A stretch of DNA of 64,000 bases from an uncultured Clostridia bacterium. Lineage in GTDB: Bacteria > Bacillota > Clostridia > Christensenellales > Borkfalkiaceae. How positions within the stretch are numbered: position 1 is the first letter of the stretch; each line of letters starts with the position of its first letter. The stretch spans positions 62,001 to 126,000 of the forward strand of contig CANQWN010000001.1 in the NCBI GenBank assembly GCA_947627575.1, read 5' to 3'. Below, in pieces: positions 7,789-16,311 of this stretch. Below the pieces are notes generated by a model, which saw nothing but the letters and a program-made list of their open reading frames with translations, had not been told where the DNA came from and did not search any database. The position numbers and the translations under genes are program-made.

Positions 7789-9050
7789 AACTTATTATAA
7801 AGGGCGGCACGGTAGTTACCGCGGAAAAAAGTTTTAAAGCCGATGTGCTTATAGAGGACGGCAAGATTGCTTCTGTCGGGAAAATCGCGGACAGCGGTTG
7901 TCCCGTAATCGACGCAAAGGGATTGCACGTTCTGCCGGGGCTTATCGATATGCACGTGCACCTGCGCGAACCGGGCTTTGAGGGTAAAGAGGACATAGAA
8001 AGCGGTTCCCGCGCGGCGGTAGCCGGCGGCTTCACGCAGGTTTGCTGTATGCCCAACACCAATCCCGTATGCGACAACGCGGTGGTGGTTTCCTATATAA
8101 AAAACAGGGCAAAGCAGGTAAATCTCTGTAAAGTAAATCCCATAGGCGCAATCACAAAAGGCGAGGAAGGGCAAACCCTTGCAGACATAGGCAAGATGAA
8201 GCAGGCGGGCGCCGTAGCGTTAAGCGACGACGGCAAGTCGGTTATGAATTCGCAGATAATGCGCCTCGGAATGGAATACGCAAGCGGATTCGGGTTGAAA
8301 TGCCTCTGCCATTGCGAGGACGCCGCGCTTGTGGACGGCGGCGTGGTAAACGAGGGCTACAATTCCACGCTTACGGGGCTTAAAGGAAGTTTGCGCGCGG
8401 CGGAGGACATAATGGTTGCGCGCGACATAGCTTTGGCGGAAAGTTTAAATCTTCCCGTGCATATCTGCCATGTTTCAACCTATTCCGCCGTTGAAATAAT
8501 CCGCTCGGCAAAGGCGCGCGGGGTTCGCGTAACCGCTGAAACCTGCCCGCATTACTTTACTCTGACGGACGACGTTATCACTTCTTTCGATACTAACACC
8601 AAAGTCAATCCCCCGTTAAGGGAGGAAAAGGACAGAAAGGCGGTAACGGAGGGGCTGAAGGACGGCACGATAGACTGCATAGTTACAGACCACGCGCCCC
8701 ATTCGCAGAAGGACAAGCAGGTTGAATACAATTTGGCGGCTTTCGGCATAAGCGGGATAGAAATAAGTTTCGCCCTGTCCTATACGCAGTTGGTGGAAAG
8801 AGGCGAAATCAGCCTTAATGCGCTTGTAAAACTTATGAGCGCAAATCCCGCCTGTATCCTCGGGCTGGAAGGCGGAGCGATAGCGGAGGGCTTGCCCGCC
8901 GATATCACGATAGTGGATTTATCCGCAGAATATACCGTGGACGCGGACAAATGGTATTCCAAAGGCAAAAATACACCGTTCAACGGCAAGCGTGTAAAGG
9001 GCAAAGTAAAATATACGTTAGTCGGCGGCGAAATAAAATATCAGGGATAA
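7785..9050 (+). CDS. pyrC: Dihydroorotase
   Basis: 421 residues; converts carbamoyl-aspartate to dihydroorotate. The zinc-binding motif HVHLREPGFEGKEDIESG at about residue 60, the later histidines in LCHCED and HICHVST, and the DHAPHS motif near residue 305 identify a class I amidohydrolase-type dihydroorotase. It overlaps pyrB by ATGA and sits in the order B-C-F-K-D-E. Confidence 0.96.
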   Translation: MKLIIKGGTVVTAEKSFKADVLIEDGKIASVGKIADSGCPVIDAKGLHVLPGLIDMHVHLREPGFEGKEDIESGSRAAVAGGFTQVCCMPNTNPVCDNAVVVSYIKNRAKQVNLCKVNPIGAITKGEEGQTLADIGKMKQAGAVALSDDGKSVMNSQIMRLGMEYASGFGLKCLCHCEDAALVDGGVVNEGYNSTLTGLKGSLRAAEDIMVARDIALAESLNLPVHICHVSTYSAVEIIRSAKARGVRVTAETCPHYFTLTDDVITSFDTNTKVNPPLREEKDRKAVTEGLKDGTIDCIVTDHAPHSQKDKQVEYNLAAFGISGIEISFALSYTQLVERGEISLNALVKLMSANPACILGLEGGAIAEGLPADITIVDLSAEYTVDADKWYSKGKNTPFNGKRVKGKVKYTLVGGEIKYQG

Positions 9051-9066
9051 AGCGAGGGAAAAATAT

Positions 9067-9981
9067 ATGATTGACGCGCTGATAGATAAAATAATCGATA
9101 TGCAAAACCCCACGTGCGTGGGGCTTGATACAAGTTTTGAATATCTTCCCGACGAGATGCGTGAAGATATCGCAACTTTTGAAGGCGTTGCGGAAAGAAT
9201 TATAGAATTCAATATGAATATCATAGACAAAGTGTGCGACATCGTACCCGCGGTTAAAGTGCAGGTTGCATATTACGAGATGTACGGGTATGAGGGTTTG
9301 CGCGCTTTCGATTATACCGTAAATTACGCCGGAGGCAGGGGTATGACGGTAATAGCGGATTGCAAACGCAACGACATAGGTTCCACGGCGGGGTGCTATT
9401 CCAAAGCGTTTATCGGCGAAACGTCGGTGAACGGCAAAATAATGCGCCCTTTCCCCGCCGATATGCTTACGGTAAACGGATATCTCGGAACAGACGGCAT
9501 CAAACCCTTTACGGACGATATCAAAAAGCACGATAAGGGCATATTCGTTCTCGTAAAAACTTCCAACCCTTCCGGCAGCGAGTTGCAGAATCTCAAACTT
9601 GAAAACGGCAAGTACTTATACGAACAAATGGGCGATCTCGTCGCCGAATGGGGCAAAGACCTGATAGGCGGCTACGGCTATTCGGAAGTGGGCGCGGTTG
9701 TTGGCGCAACCCACCCCGTAGAGGCGGCAAATCTTCGCAAAAGGTTGCCTTCCGTCTTTTTCCTCATTCCCGGATACGGCGCGCAGGGCGGCAACGCGGA
9801 AATGCTTAAAGTATGTTTCGACGGACGCGGGCTGGGCGGAATAGTCAATTCCTCCCGCGGCATAATCTGCGCCTACCGCGACCCCAAATACAGCGGAATG
9901 AGTTACGCCGACGCGGCGCGCGCCGCCTGCGTGGATATGCAGCAGGATTTATCTAACGTTATAGGCAGAATGGGCAGATGA
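9067..9981 (+). CDS. pyrF: Orotidine 5'-phosphate decarboxylase (long form)
   Basis: Removes CO2 from OMP to give UMP. The catalytic signature DCKRNDIGSTA is at about residue 98. At 304 residues it belongs to the longer bacterial subfamily (the short form is about 230), and the N-terminal NPTCVGLDTSFEYLP is typical of that form. It is 16 bases downstream of pyrC and overlaps pyrK by 4. Confidence 0.95.
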   Translation: MIDALIDKIIDMQNPTCVGLDTSFEYLPDEMREDIATFEGVAERIIEFNMNIIDKVCDIVPAVKVQVAYYEMYGYEGLRAFDYTVNYAGGRGMTVIADCKRNDIGSTAGCYSKAFIGETSVNGKIMRPFPADMLTVNGYLGTDGIKPFTDDIKKHDKGIFVLVKTSNPSGSELQNLKLENGKYLYEQMGDLVAEWGKDLIGGYGYSEVGAVVGATHPVEAANLRKRLPSVFFLIPGYGAQGGNAEMLKVCFDGRGLGGIVNSSRGIICAYRDPKYSGMSYADAARAACVDMQQDLSNVIGRMGR

Positions 9982-10739
9982 AAGATTATACGGCAACGGT
10001 AAGGCAAAACGAAAAAATAGCCGAAAATATATTTATGATGAAATTGTCCCTGCACGGCGAACCGGAAAAAATTCACGGCGGGCAATTCGTTAATCTGTCC
10101 ACGGGCGACAATTCTCTGCTTTTGCGCCGTCCCTTCGGCGTCTGCAAAGCGGAGGGCAACGAAATAACCCTGTGCTATCAGATAAAGGGCGAGGGCACTT
10201 TAAAACTATCGGCTACGCCCGCGGGCGCGCAACTTAAAGTTCTTCTTCCGCTGGGCAATTGGTTCGACCTCGAAAGTTACAAAAACGTGGTTGTTGTGGG
10301 CGGCGGCGTGGGAATATTTCCCCTCATAGCCGCAATCCGCGAATATTGCGACCGCGTAAATTTTCATTCCTTCATAGGTTTCCGCAATAAAAACGCGGTG
10401 TGCCTTCTCGACGAACTTGAAAAAAGCAAGACGTTGACCGTGGTTACCGACGACGGCAGTTTCGGCGGAAAGGGCAACGCGGTGCAGGCGTATATACAGC
10501 GCGCGGGCGAAATTGAGGCGGACGCGGTGATAGCGTGCGGTCCACCCGTAATGCTTAAAGCGCTTAAATCGGAAATAGCTTCGCACGGCATAAAAACGCC
10601 CTGTTTTGTATCTTTGGAGGAGCGTATGGGTTGCGGTATGGGGGCCTGCCTCGTATGCGTGTGCAAAACGGCGGACGGCGGAAACGCGCGCGTCTGCCGC
10701 GACGGTCCCATATTCCCCATAGAGGAAGTACAGCTTTAA
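9978..10739 (+). CDS. pyrK: Dihydroorotate dehydrogenase B, electron-transfer (FAD/2Fe-2S) subunit
   Basis: 253 residues with a ferredoxin-reductase-like FAD and NAD domain (LLRRPFGVCKAEGN, VVVVGGGVGIFPL) and a C-terminal 2Fe-2S cysteine cluster ERMGCGMGACLVCVCK, followed by a last Cys in RVCRDGP. It passes electrons from PyrD to NAD+. It overlaps pyrF by ATGA and is followed by pyrD after 12 bases, the standard partner arrangement. Confidence 0.95.
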   Translation: MKDYTATVRQNEKIAENIFMMKLSLHGEPEKIHGGQFVNLSTGDNSLLLRRPFGVCKAEGNEITLCYQIKGEGTLKLSATPAGAQLKVLLPLGNWFDLESYKNVVVVGGGVGIFPLIAAIREYCDRVNFHSFIGFRNKNAVCLLDELEKSKTLTVVTDDGSFGGKGNAVQAYIQRAGEIEADAVIACGPPVMLKALKSEIASHGIKTPCFVSLEERMGCGMGACLVCVCKTADGGNARVCRDGPIFPIEEVQL

Positions 10740-10751
10740 AGGAAATAGCAT

Positions 10752-11663
10752 ATGGCGGATTTACAAGTTGAAATATGCGGGGTGAAGTTTAAAAACCCCG
10801 TCATTGCCGCAAGCGGCACGTTTGGCTTCGGCAGGGAATACAATTTGCTTTACGATATTTCGCAGTTGGGCGGGATTTCCACAAAGGGTATGACGTTGGA
10901 ACCCCGCAACGGCAACCCCACTCCGCGCATTGCGGAAGGCAAAAGCGTTATTTTAAACGCCGTAGGGTTGCAAAATCCCGGCGCGGACTATTTTATTCGC
11001 AACGATTTACCCTTTTTAAAAAGCAAAGGTTTGGTTGTAATAGCCAATGTCGCAGGCAAAACGCTTGAAGATTACGGCGAAATTTGCGCCAAACTTGACG
11101 GACTTGCGGATATGGTGGAACTTAACATTTCCTGCCCCAACGTAAAGGCGGGGGGTATGGCTTTCGGCATCAGACCGGAAAGCATATTAAAAGTTACGCA
11201 AATTTCCAAAAAATCGCTTAAACGCACCCCGCTGATAGTAAAACTTTCCCCCAATGTGGAAAGCATAGCGGTAAACGCGCAGGCGGCTGAAAGCGGCGGC
11301 GCAGATTGCGTTTCCCTTATAAACACCCTTACGGGTATGGTTATCGACATAGAAAAGAGAAAACCGTTGCTTGCCAACAATACGGGCGGCGTTTCGGGCG
11401 CGGGCATAAAGCCGATAGCCGTAAGGATGGTTTACGAGGCGGCGCACGCCGTAAAAATTCCCGTTATAGGCATGGGCGGGATAACCTGCGGCAAAGACGT
11501 AATAGAATTTATGATGGCGGGCGCTTCGGCAGTGCAGGTAGGCACGGCTAATTTTACCGACGCAAACGCAATGCCGAGGATAATAGCCGAAACAGGGCGC
11601 TGGCTTGACGAAAGAAAGATAGCAAGCGTAAAACAAATAATAAATACGGTAACTTTGAATTGA
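10752..11663 (+). CDS. pyrD: Dihydroorotate dehydrogenase B, catalytic subunit
   Basis: 303 residues of the FMN-binding TIM-barrel class 1B enzyme. Visible landmarks are NPVIAASGTFGFG at the N-terminus, NISCPNVKAGG with the catalytic-loop cysteine, and NTGGVSGAGIKP and GMGGITCGKD for phosphate binding. Works with PyrK and NAD+ as acceptor. Confidence 0.96.
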   Translation: MADLQVEICGVKFKNPVIAASGTFGFGREYNLLYDISQLGGISTKGMTLEPRNGNPTPRIAEGKSVILNAVGLQNPGADYFIRNDLPFLKSKGLVVIANVAGKTLEDYGEICAKLDGLADMVELNISCPNVKAGGMAFGIRPESILKVTQISKKSLKRTPLIVKLSPNVESIAVNAQAAESGGADCVSLINTLTGMVIDIEKRKPLLANNTGGVSGAGIKPIAVRMVYEAAHAVKIPVIGMGGITCGKDVIEFMMAGASAVQVGTANFTDANAMPRIIAETGRWLDERKIASVKQIINTVTLN

Positions 11664-11673
11664 GGTGAAAGAT

Positions 11674-12330
11674 ATGACTTACAAACAGCAATTTATTAAA
11701 TTCATGGTTGAAAACGGAGTGCTTAAATTCGGCGAATTTACATTGAAAAGCGGCAGGATAGCCCCTTATTTCATAAATACGGGCAACTATAAATCTGGCG
11801 CGCAACTTGCAAAATTGGGCGAATATTATGCAAAATGCATAGTGGATAATTGTTTGGAAGCCGATACGTTGGTAGGTCCCGCCTACAAGGGTATACCCCT
11901 TGCGGTTACAACGGCGGTTTCGCTTTACAATCATTTCGGCAAAGATTACAACTATTGTTTCGACAGAAAGGAAGTTAAAGACCACGGCGAGGGCGGACTT
12001 TTCGTTGGCAAACAGCTGACCGACGGAGAGAGAGTTATAATAATAGAGGACGTAATGACGTCGGGGAAAGCCCTTCGCGAAACATTGCCCAAACTTGCGC
12101 AGGCGGCGGACGTAAAAGTTGCGGGTATGGTTATTTCCGTGGACAGAATGGAAAGGGGTTTGGAAACAAATCTTTCCGCCGTGCAGGAAGTTTATAAAGA
12201 GTTCGGCATAAAAGTGTATTCCATAGTTACTATGGCGGATATTATCGCCGCAATAGAGGAAGGGATAATAGAAGGCAAACAGTATCTCGACAAGATGATA
12301 GCCTACCGCAAAACTTACGGCGTAGATTAA
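11674..12330 (+). CDS. pyrE: Orotate phosphoribosyltransferase
   Basis: 218 residues; joins orotate to PRPP. The PRPP loop VIIIEDVMTSGKALRE is clear at about residue 120. The track starts at GTG 11665, but that GTG is part of the GAGGTG Shine-Dalgarno site that sits 6 bases before the ATG at 11674 (MTYKQQFIKF), so the ATG is the better start. Last gene of the pyr operon; a very strong terminator follows. Confidence 0.94.
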   Translation: MTYKQQFIKFMVENGVLKFGEFTLKSGRIAPYFINTGNYKSGAQLAKLGEYYAKCIVDNCLEADTLVGPAYKGIPLAVTTAVSLYNHFGKDYNYCFDRKEVKDHGEGGLFVGKQLTDGERVIIIEDVMTSGKALRETLPKLAQAADVKVAGMVISVDRMERGLETNLSAVQEVYKEFGIKVYSIVTMADIIAAIEEGIIEGKQYLDKMIAYRKTYGVD

Positions 12331-12349
12331 ATAAATTTTCAAAAAGCAA

Positions 12350-12386
12350 GCCCCCTTCCGTCTGAACAGACGGGAGGGGGCAATTT
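12350..12386 (+). terminator. Terminator of the pyr operon
   Basis: GCCCCCT-CCGTCTG arms paired with CAGACGG-AGGGGGC around a two-base loop, one internal mismatch, then AATTTT. Confidence 0.88.
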
Positions 12387-12413
12387 TATGCGGAAAATTG
12401 TCAAAAAAAATTA

Positions 12414-12443
12414 TTGACTTTTAAAGGAATTATGTGATAGAAT
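12414..12443 (+). promoter_or_regulatory. Promoter of the XRE regulator gene
   Basis: TTGACT, 18 bases, TAGAAT, with TGA before the -10. The predicted leader is about 23 bases and includes GGAAG before the ATG. Confidence 0.65.
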
Positions 12444-12472
12444 ACCGTACATAAATAATATGGAAGTCAGTT

Positions 12473-12796
12473 ATGGAAAAAATAGTTAAAAAACTTATCA
12501 ATTGGGAAAAAACGGGAAGAAATTTAAAATTTTTAAGGCAGGGCAACATGGATCTTCGCAGATATGTTTGCCGGGTTTTGAAGTATGACGATAACGATTG
12601 CGACGGCGCTTGCGAATCCTGCAACTACAAGGTGGACGACAGTATAAGCCAGCGCGAGCTTGCGGAAGTTTTCAACGTCACGGATAACGTAATATGTAAT
12701 TGGGAAAGCGGTAAAACCGTCGTAGGATTGGAAGATTTGCTTTATTATTGCCGCATTGCAAAGGTAGACTTGTTCGATTTGCTTGTGCTGGAATAA
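12473..12796 (+). CDS. Small helix-turn-helix (XRE-type) protein
   Basis: 107 residues. The C-terminal half (about 54-105) is a Cro/C1-type HTH: SQRELAEVFNVTDNVICNWESGKTVVGLEDLLYYCRIAKVDLFDLL. The N-terminal half (WEKTGRNLKFLRQGNMDLRRYVCRVLKYDDNDCDGACESC) carries four cysteines (C33-x9-C43-x3-C47-x2-C50 by rough count) that could bind a metal or sense redox. It may control the next operon, which begins about 240 bases downstream, but that is inference from position only. Confidence 0.75.
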   Translation: MEKIVKKLINWEKTGRNLKFLRQGNMDLRRYVCRVLKYDDNDCDGACESCNYKVDDSISQRELAEVFNVTDNVICNWESGKTVVGLEDLLYYCRIAKVDLFDLLVLE

Positions 12797-12876
12797 TCAA
12801 TAAATTCTTAAATTCTGTAGATGGAGGTAGATTATCGTAATTCGCATATAAATTAAATCAGGTTAAATTGCTTTTT

Positions 12877-12906
12877 AAAAAAATCGTTATTAATTACGGT
12901 TTTTTT
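12877..12906 (+). terminator. Terminator after the XRE gene
   Basis: A seven-A/seven-T outer stem with TCGT/ACGG inner pairs (one wobble) and an 8-base loop. Confidence 0.55.
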
Positions 12907-12918
12907 GTAATTTTTAAG

Positions 12919-12968
12919 GAACTTCGGTTTAATGTGCAACAAACCCGCAATACCCGAAGTTCTTTTTT
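12919..12968 (+). terminator. Second terminator-like structure with a 26-base loop
   Basis: GAACTTCGG (12919-12927) pairs perfectly with CCGAAGTTC (12954-12962), followed by TTTTTTCT. The long loop is unusual for a simple terminator. It lies directly before the promoter of the coupled operon and could belong to a short RNA. Confidence 0.55.
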
Positions 12969-12969
12969 C

Positions 12970-12999
12970 TTGCTCGTTAAATACCCCAAATGGTATAAT
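12970..12999 (+). promoter_or_regulatory. Promoter of the peptide/241-aa/VirD4-like operon
   Basis: TTGCTC, 18 bases, TATAAT at 12994-12999, with TGG immediately upstream (extended -10). The leader to the peptide ATG is about 29 bases and contains AAGGAGGTG. Confidence 0.65.
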
Positions 13000-13034
13000 A
13001 TAAATGTAAAAAACAAGGAGGTGAAAAATAAAAA

Positions 13035-13151
13035 ATGGTAAATGCAGTAGTCGAGGCAAAAGGTATCAATGTAACACACATGTCTGCGGGGATCGCCCGT
13101 AAAAAGCCGCAAACGGAAAAGCGCGGCAGCGAAAGGACGGTTTTCCCGTGA
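13035..13151 (+). CDS. 38-residue peptide, translationally coupled to the next gene
   Basis: Too short for the ORF track. ATG at 13035 lies 11 bases after a perfect AAGGAGGTG site, and the frame runs 38 codons to TGA at 13149-13151. The next gene's GTG start (13148) overlaps that stop as GTGA, the usual sign of translational coupling. The peptide is basic and hydrophilic (about half way: AGIARKKPQTEKRGSERT), with no membrane segment or Cys. I recognise no family. The spacing from the Shine-Dalgarno core is somewhat long, so the exact start could differ, but the coupling argues that the frame is translated. Confidence 0.6.
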   Translation: MVNAVVEAKGINVTHMSAGIARKKPQTEKRGSERTVFP

Positions 13152-13873
13152 GTAAAATTCTGACGGAGGAAATTATTTTGAATAGCGTAAAAGAAACTAT
13201 CAGGGAATATGAATACCTGACAGCCGGACGTCATTACGAGCCGGCACAAAAAAAGGCGATATTCGCGCTTGTGGCAAGGGCGAATATGCTTGATAAGGAA
13301 AGGGAAAAAGCAATAGAACGTACGCTTTTTTCGGCTGAATTTGAAGAATACGAAAACGAAACTGACTGCGCCAACGGCTTGCTTATGGCGTCGCTGTACG
13401 TCAGGGGGGAATACAGCAAACAGATTCTTGAATACAGAAAACAATTTCTTACCGATTTATCGGATAAGTGCATTTTCAAAGACAAGACCAAATGGTTGCA
13501 ATACGTATTTTCCGGTATAGCGGATTTCAATCATATTCTTGAAAACGCCGTCTATATGTACGCGGTAAATCAGCCGGACAAGGCTTTGCGCCAATTTGAA
13601 AGATTGGCAGAGTACTGTCACGGATTGTCGGTCAAACTTGCAATTGCGCTGTGCAGGGAACTCGGCGAAACGGGCAAAGAATTGAGGTATTTGATAATTT
13701 TAAACAGAATTACCGAAAGCCTGTATTACGATAAACTGCCCGAAGCGTTTAAAGCGCGTATGGACGAAATCCGCGGCGCTCTTACGGAAAACGAAATCCG
13801 CGACGCGAACGAAAAGAAAATTTACTACTTTGACGAATCGGTAGAATTGGGGCGCATGGGTTTCAGAGCATAA
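13148..13873 (+). CDS. Protein of unknown function, alpha-helical, partner of VirD4-like ATPase
   Basis: 241 residues from a GTG start that overlaps the upstream peptide stop. It looks entirely helical, with charged heptad-like stretches (LNSVKETIREYEYL, ILEYRKQFLTDLSDK, RQFERLAEYCHGL) and no signal peptide or membrane segment. I do not recognise a family. Position is the main clue: it is locked between the coupled peptide and the VirD4-like ATPase (13-base gap, GGAGG site), so it may be a cofactor or substrate adaptor of that ATPase. Note that the VirD4-like gene does not bring relaxase, T4SS channel or other transfer genes with it. Confidence 0.6.
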   Translation: MSKILTEEIILNSVKETIREYEYLTAGRHYEPAQKKAIFALVARANMLDKEREKAIERTLFSAEFEEYENETDCANGLLMASLYVRGEYSKQILEYRKQFLTDLSDKCIFKDKTKWLQYVFSGIADFNHILENAVYMYAVNQPDKALRQFERLAEYCHGLSVKLAIALCRELGETGKELRYLIILNRITESLYYDKLPEAFKARMDEIRGALTENEIRDANEKKIYYFDESVELGRMGFRA

Positions 13874-13886
13874 GGAGGGACGCGCA

Positions 13887-15566
13887 ATGAATATCGATCA
13901 GATAAAATCAAATTGTTTGGAAGCAAACAGAGATTACTTTGAAAATTCCGTTTTGGTTGACGTGAACGGGATGGGTAAATATTTCAGCCCTTTCAGTCTT
14001 GCCGACGATAAATTCGAGGTTACGGGTCCCGTAATCGCAAATTACGTTGAAAACGGAGCGAGGAAAAATTACTGTCTGCCGCACCCGTGCCACACCATAA
14101 TAATAGGCGGCACGGGCTCCGGCAAGACGGAGTGCTATTTTTCGGCTCAGGCGGAAGCGTTCGCCAAATCGGTAAACAAGCCTTCGGTTTTCTTTATGGA
14201 CCTGAAAGGCGATTATTACAGAAATTTCTCGGGCTTGTATAAAGCTATGGGCTACAAAGTTTTTGTGCTCAATCTCAAACAGCCCTTTATGTCCTGCAGG
14301 TATAATCCGCTTACGCCCGTGTGGTTATGTTACCGCCGTTCGGTAAGCGCAAAGGCGCTTTTAAAAAATCCCACGGGGAACGAAAGGACGTTTTTGGATA
14401 AAACTTACGAAAGTTTTGCACAGTGGAAGGACGCCGTAAACTGTTATGCGATGGAAGAGATGGAGGAATGTCAAAATTATCTTCGGCGCATAACCAATAT
14501 GATAATTCCCCTCGAATCGGAAAAAGACCCCACGTGGGAAATGGGCGCCCGCGAAATGTTCTATAATCAGGCGATAGGGTTGCTTGAAGATTCCGCATAT
14601 CCCGAAAGGAGAATGAGCCGTGAAAAATTCACTATCGCAAATATCATAAGGATAGCCAATTGTACCGAAGATGATTGCGATTATATCTATGATTGGATAC
14701 GCGCACGCGACAAAAAGTCCGTTGTGCGCGGGCTTATGAACTACTACACGGAGCATGCAAAGGTAACCCGCGACGGCTACATAAGCACGTTTACTTCAAG
14801 GGTGGATAAGTGGAAAGGCTACGCGATAGAGTGGCTTACTTCCGATTCCGATATAGACGTGGAAAAGATAGTTGCAAGACTTAATTACGATAAGGTTGCC
14901 ATCTTCTGCATAACGGACGAAACCCGTCCCGAAACATACGACCTGTGTATGGCGCTGATGGACCACCTTATTTCCGCAATCAAGATCTACAACGACAAAG
15001 TAGAACCTATGCGCAGGGACTTCCACATACTCGCGGACGAATTTGCGAATATGCCGCCCCTTTCAAATATGCAAAACCGCATAACTACGCTTCGCAGTTA
15101 CAGGGTATGGTTGCATATGGGTATACAAAGTTATGATCAGCTTGACGATAAGTATAATGCAAACGTGCGCAATATAATTCTCGATAACTGCGACTGTCAG
15201 GTGTTTTTCGGAACCAATAATTCCAAAACGTCCTCCGAATTTGCAAGTTCGCTGGGCGAACGGATAGCCCCCGTATCGGGACACGTAATAGGGAACGACG
15301 GAAAACTTTCTATAAACATTTCGGCGGCAGACCGCCCTCTCATAAGGCGCAGCGACCTTGCCGCTTTGCAGTTGGGTGAAGCGTACGTCAAAGTTTTCAG
15401 AAATCCCACGGCGTTTACTTTATTGCAGCCCCACTTCAAATGCGCCGATCTTTATCACGGCGACGCCGAACCCGAAAGGGAAGAAGCCAATCTTGCCAAA
15501 CTCGAGGCTTCGGTATACGATATAAGATTGCTCGGTTTAAGAACCCGCACGCGTTTCGGCGACTGA
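13887..15566 (+). CDS. VirD4/TraG-like P-loop ATPase (type IV coupling protein family), orphan
   Basis: 559 residues. Walker A is GGTGSGKT at about residues 74-81, followed by VFFMDLKGDYYRNF, the conserved strand after it in VirD4/TraG proteins. A second acidic motif ILADEFANMPPLSNMQ lies near residue 382, and then the family's C-terminal pattern of NIILDNCDCQVFFGTNNSKTSSEF. Type IV coupling proteins bring DNA or effector proteins to a secretion channel. Here I see no N-terminal membrane helices; the first 70 residues are hydrophilic. No conjugation genes are nearby, so a soluble, repurposed or remnant role is possible. Ends in a bidirectional terminator. Confidence 0.8.
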   Translation: MNIDQIKSNCLEANRDYFENSVLVDVNGMGKYFSPFSLADDKFEVTGPVIANYVENGARKNYCLPHPCHTIIIGGTGSGKTECYFSAQAEAFAKSVNKPSVFFMDLKGDYYRNFSGLYKAMGYKVFVLNLKQPFMSCRYNPLTPVWLCYRRSVSAKALLKNPTGNERTFLDKTYESFAQWKDAVNCYAMEEMEECQNYLRRITNMIIPLESEKDPTWEMGAREMFYNQAIGLLEDSAYPERRMSREKFTIANIIRIANCTEDDCDYIYDWIRARDKKSVVRGLMNYYTEHAKVTRDGYISTFTSRVDKWKGYAIEWLTSDSDIDVEKIVARLNYDKVAIFCITDETRPETYDLCMALMDHLISAIKIYNDKVEPMRRDFHILADEFANMPPLSNMQNRITTLRSYRVWLHMGIQSYDQLDDKYNANVRNIILDNCDCQVFFGTNNSKTSSEFASSLGERIAPVSGHVIGNDGKLSINISAADRPLIRRSDLAALQLGEAYVKVFRNPTAFTLLQPHFKCADLYHGDAEPEREEANLAKLEASVYDIRLLGLRTRTRFGD

Positions 15567-15598
15567 AAAAATCGTCCTCCAAATGGAGGGCGATTTTT
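15566..15598. terminator. Bidirectional terminator between VirD4-like and deacetylase genes
   Basis: AAAAATCG-CCTCC and GGAGG-CGATTTTT arms around AAAT; A-tract on one side and T-tract on the other let it serve both convergent genes. The deacetylase stop codon lies in its right arm. Confidence 0.8.
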
Positions 15599-16280
15599 AA
15601 AATGTCTTGAATTTATACCCTTTATCTTTAAAATACCTTATAACGCTTTTAAGCGCCTGCGCCGTTGCGCTTTTCATTGTGGAATCGTGCGCAAGCATAA
15701 TTACTTTCCGCGCCCCCGCCGAAGTGCTTACGGCAGAATCGTAAAGCTGTTCGGGAGTGGCGTTTTTTATTTCGCTGTCGCAAAAGGAAGCGTTCCAATC
15801 CACGTATTCCAATCCGTGCGCTTTAACCGCGTCTAAAAACTTTTTATCCAGCCCGAAACTTCCGCCGGGGAATCTGTACAGACGGGAATATTCGCCCTTG
15901 ACGCTTTTTATAACTTCGTTGCACCTGTCTATATCCCGTATCAGCGCGTCCTCTGAAGAATAAATTTCGGAATAGCAGTGCGAGTAGGAATGGACGCCCA
16001 AAGCGTGCCCTTCGCCGCAAATTCTTTTAAGCAGATCTTTTCTGCTTTCGGCATGTTTTCCCACTATAAAAAACGTCGCTTTAACGTTTTCTTCTTTCAA
16101 AACGTCCAAAATCAAAGGCGTAACTTTGTCGCTGGGTCCGTCGTCAAACGTTAGGTAAACAGCCTTTTCGTCCGCTTCGGCAAATCCAACCGAATTTTTG
16201 ACGAAAAGTCCGCCGCAAAACGCCGCCACAATCGCAATCGCCAGCATAACCGCCGTAAAGGCGGGTATATTTCTGTTCAT
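15597..16280 (-). CDS. Polysaccharide deacetylase (NodB-type), membrane-anchored
   Basis: 227 residues with an N-terminal signal anchor (about residues 7-30), then a NodB domain: TFDDGPSDKVTPLILDVL carrying the catalytic Asp pair, ATFFIVGKHAE, the metal-binding HALGVHSYSHCY, and RFPGGSFGLDKKF. Closest in layout to the PdaA/PdaB-type deacetylases that act on peptidoglycan or similar N-acetylated glycans outside the cell. Polysaccharide deacetylases of this kind are common in sporulating Firmicutes. It is 31 bases downstream of the small anchored protein and probably shares its transcript. Confidence 0.88.
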   Translation of the reverse strand: MNRNIPAFTAVMLAIAIVAAFCGGLFVKNSVGFAEADEKAVYLTFDDGPSDKVTPLILDVLKEENVKATFFIVGKHAESRKDLLKRICGEGHALGVHSYSHCYSEIYSSEDALIRDIDRCNEVIKSVKGEYSRLYRFPGGSFGLDKKFLDAVKAHGLEYVDWNASFCDSEIKNATPEQLYDSAVSTSAGARKVIMLAHDSTMKSATAQALKSVIRYFKDKGYKFKTF

Positions 16281-16311
16281 ATACGCAGTTTGTGCAAACG
16301 TGCGATTTTTA

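Noticed and set aside
12877-12968. Region before the coupled operon considered as a riboswitch
   Set aside because: Both stems lie before the promoter at 12970, so they end upstream transcripts and cannot be in the operon's leader.
13887-15566. VirD4-like gene taken as proof of an integrated conjugative element
   Set aside because: No relaxase, VirB4, integrase or repeats at its edges are seen; only an orphan ATPase can be claimed.
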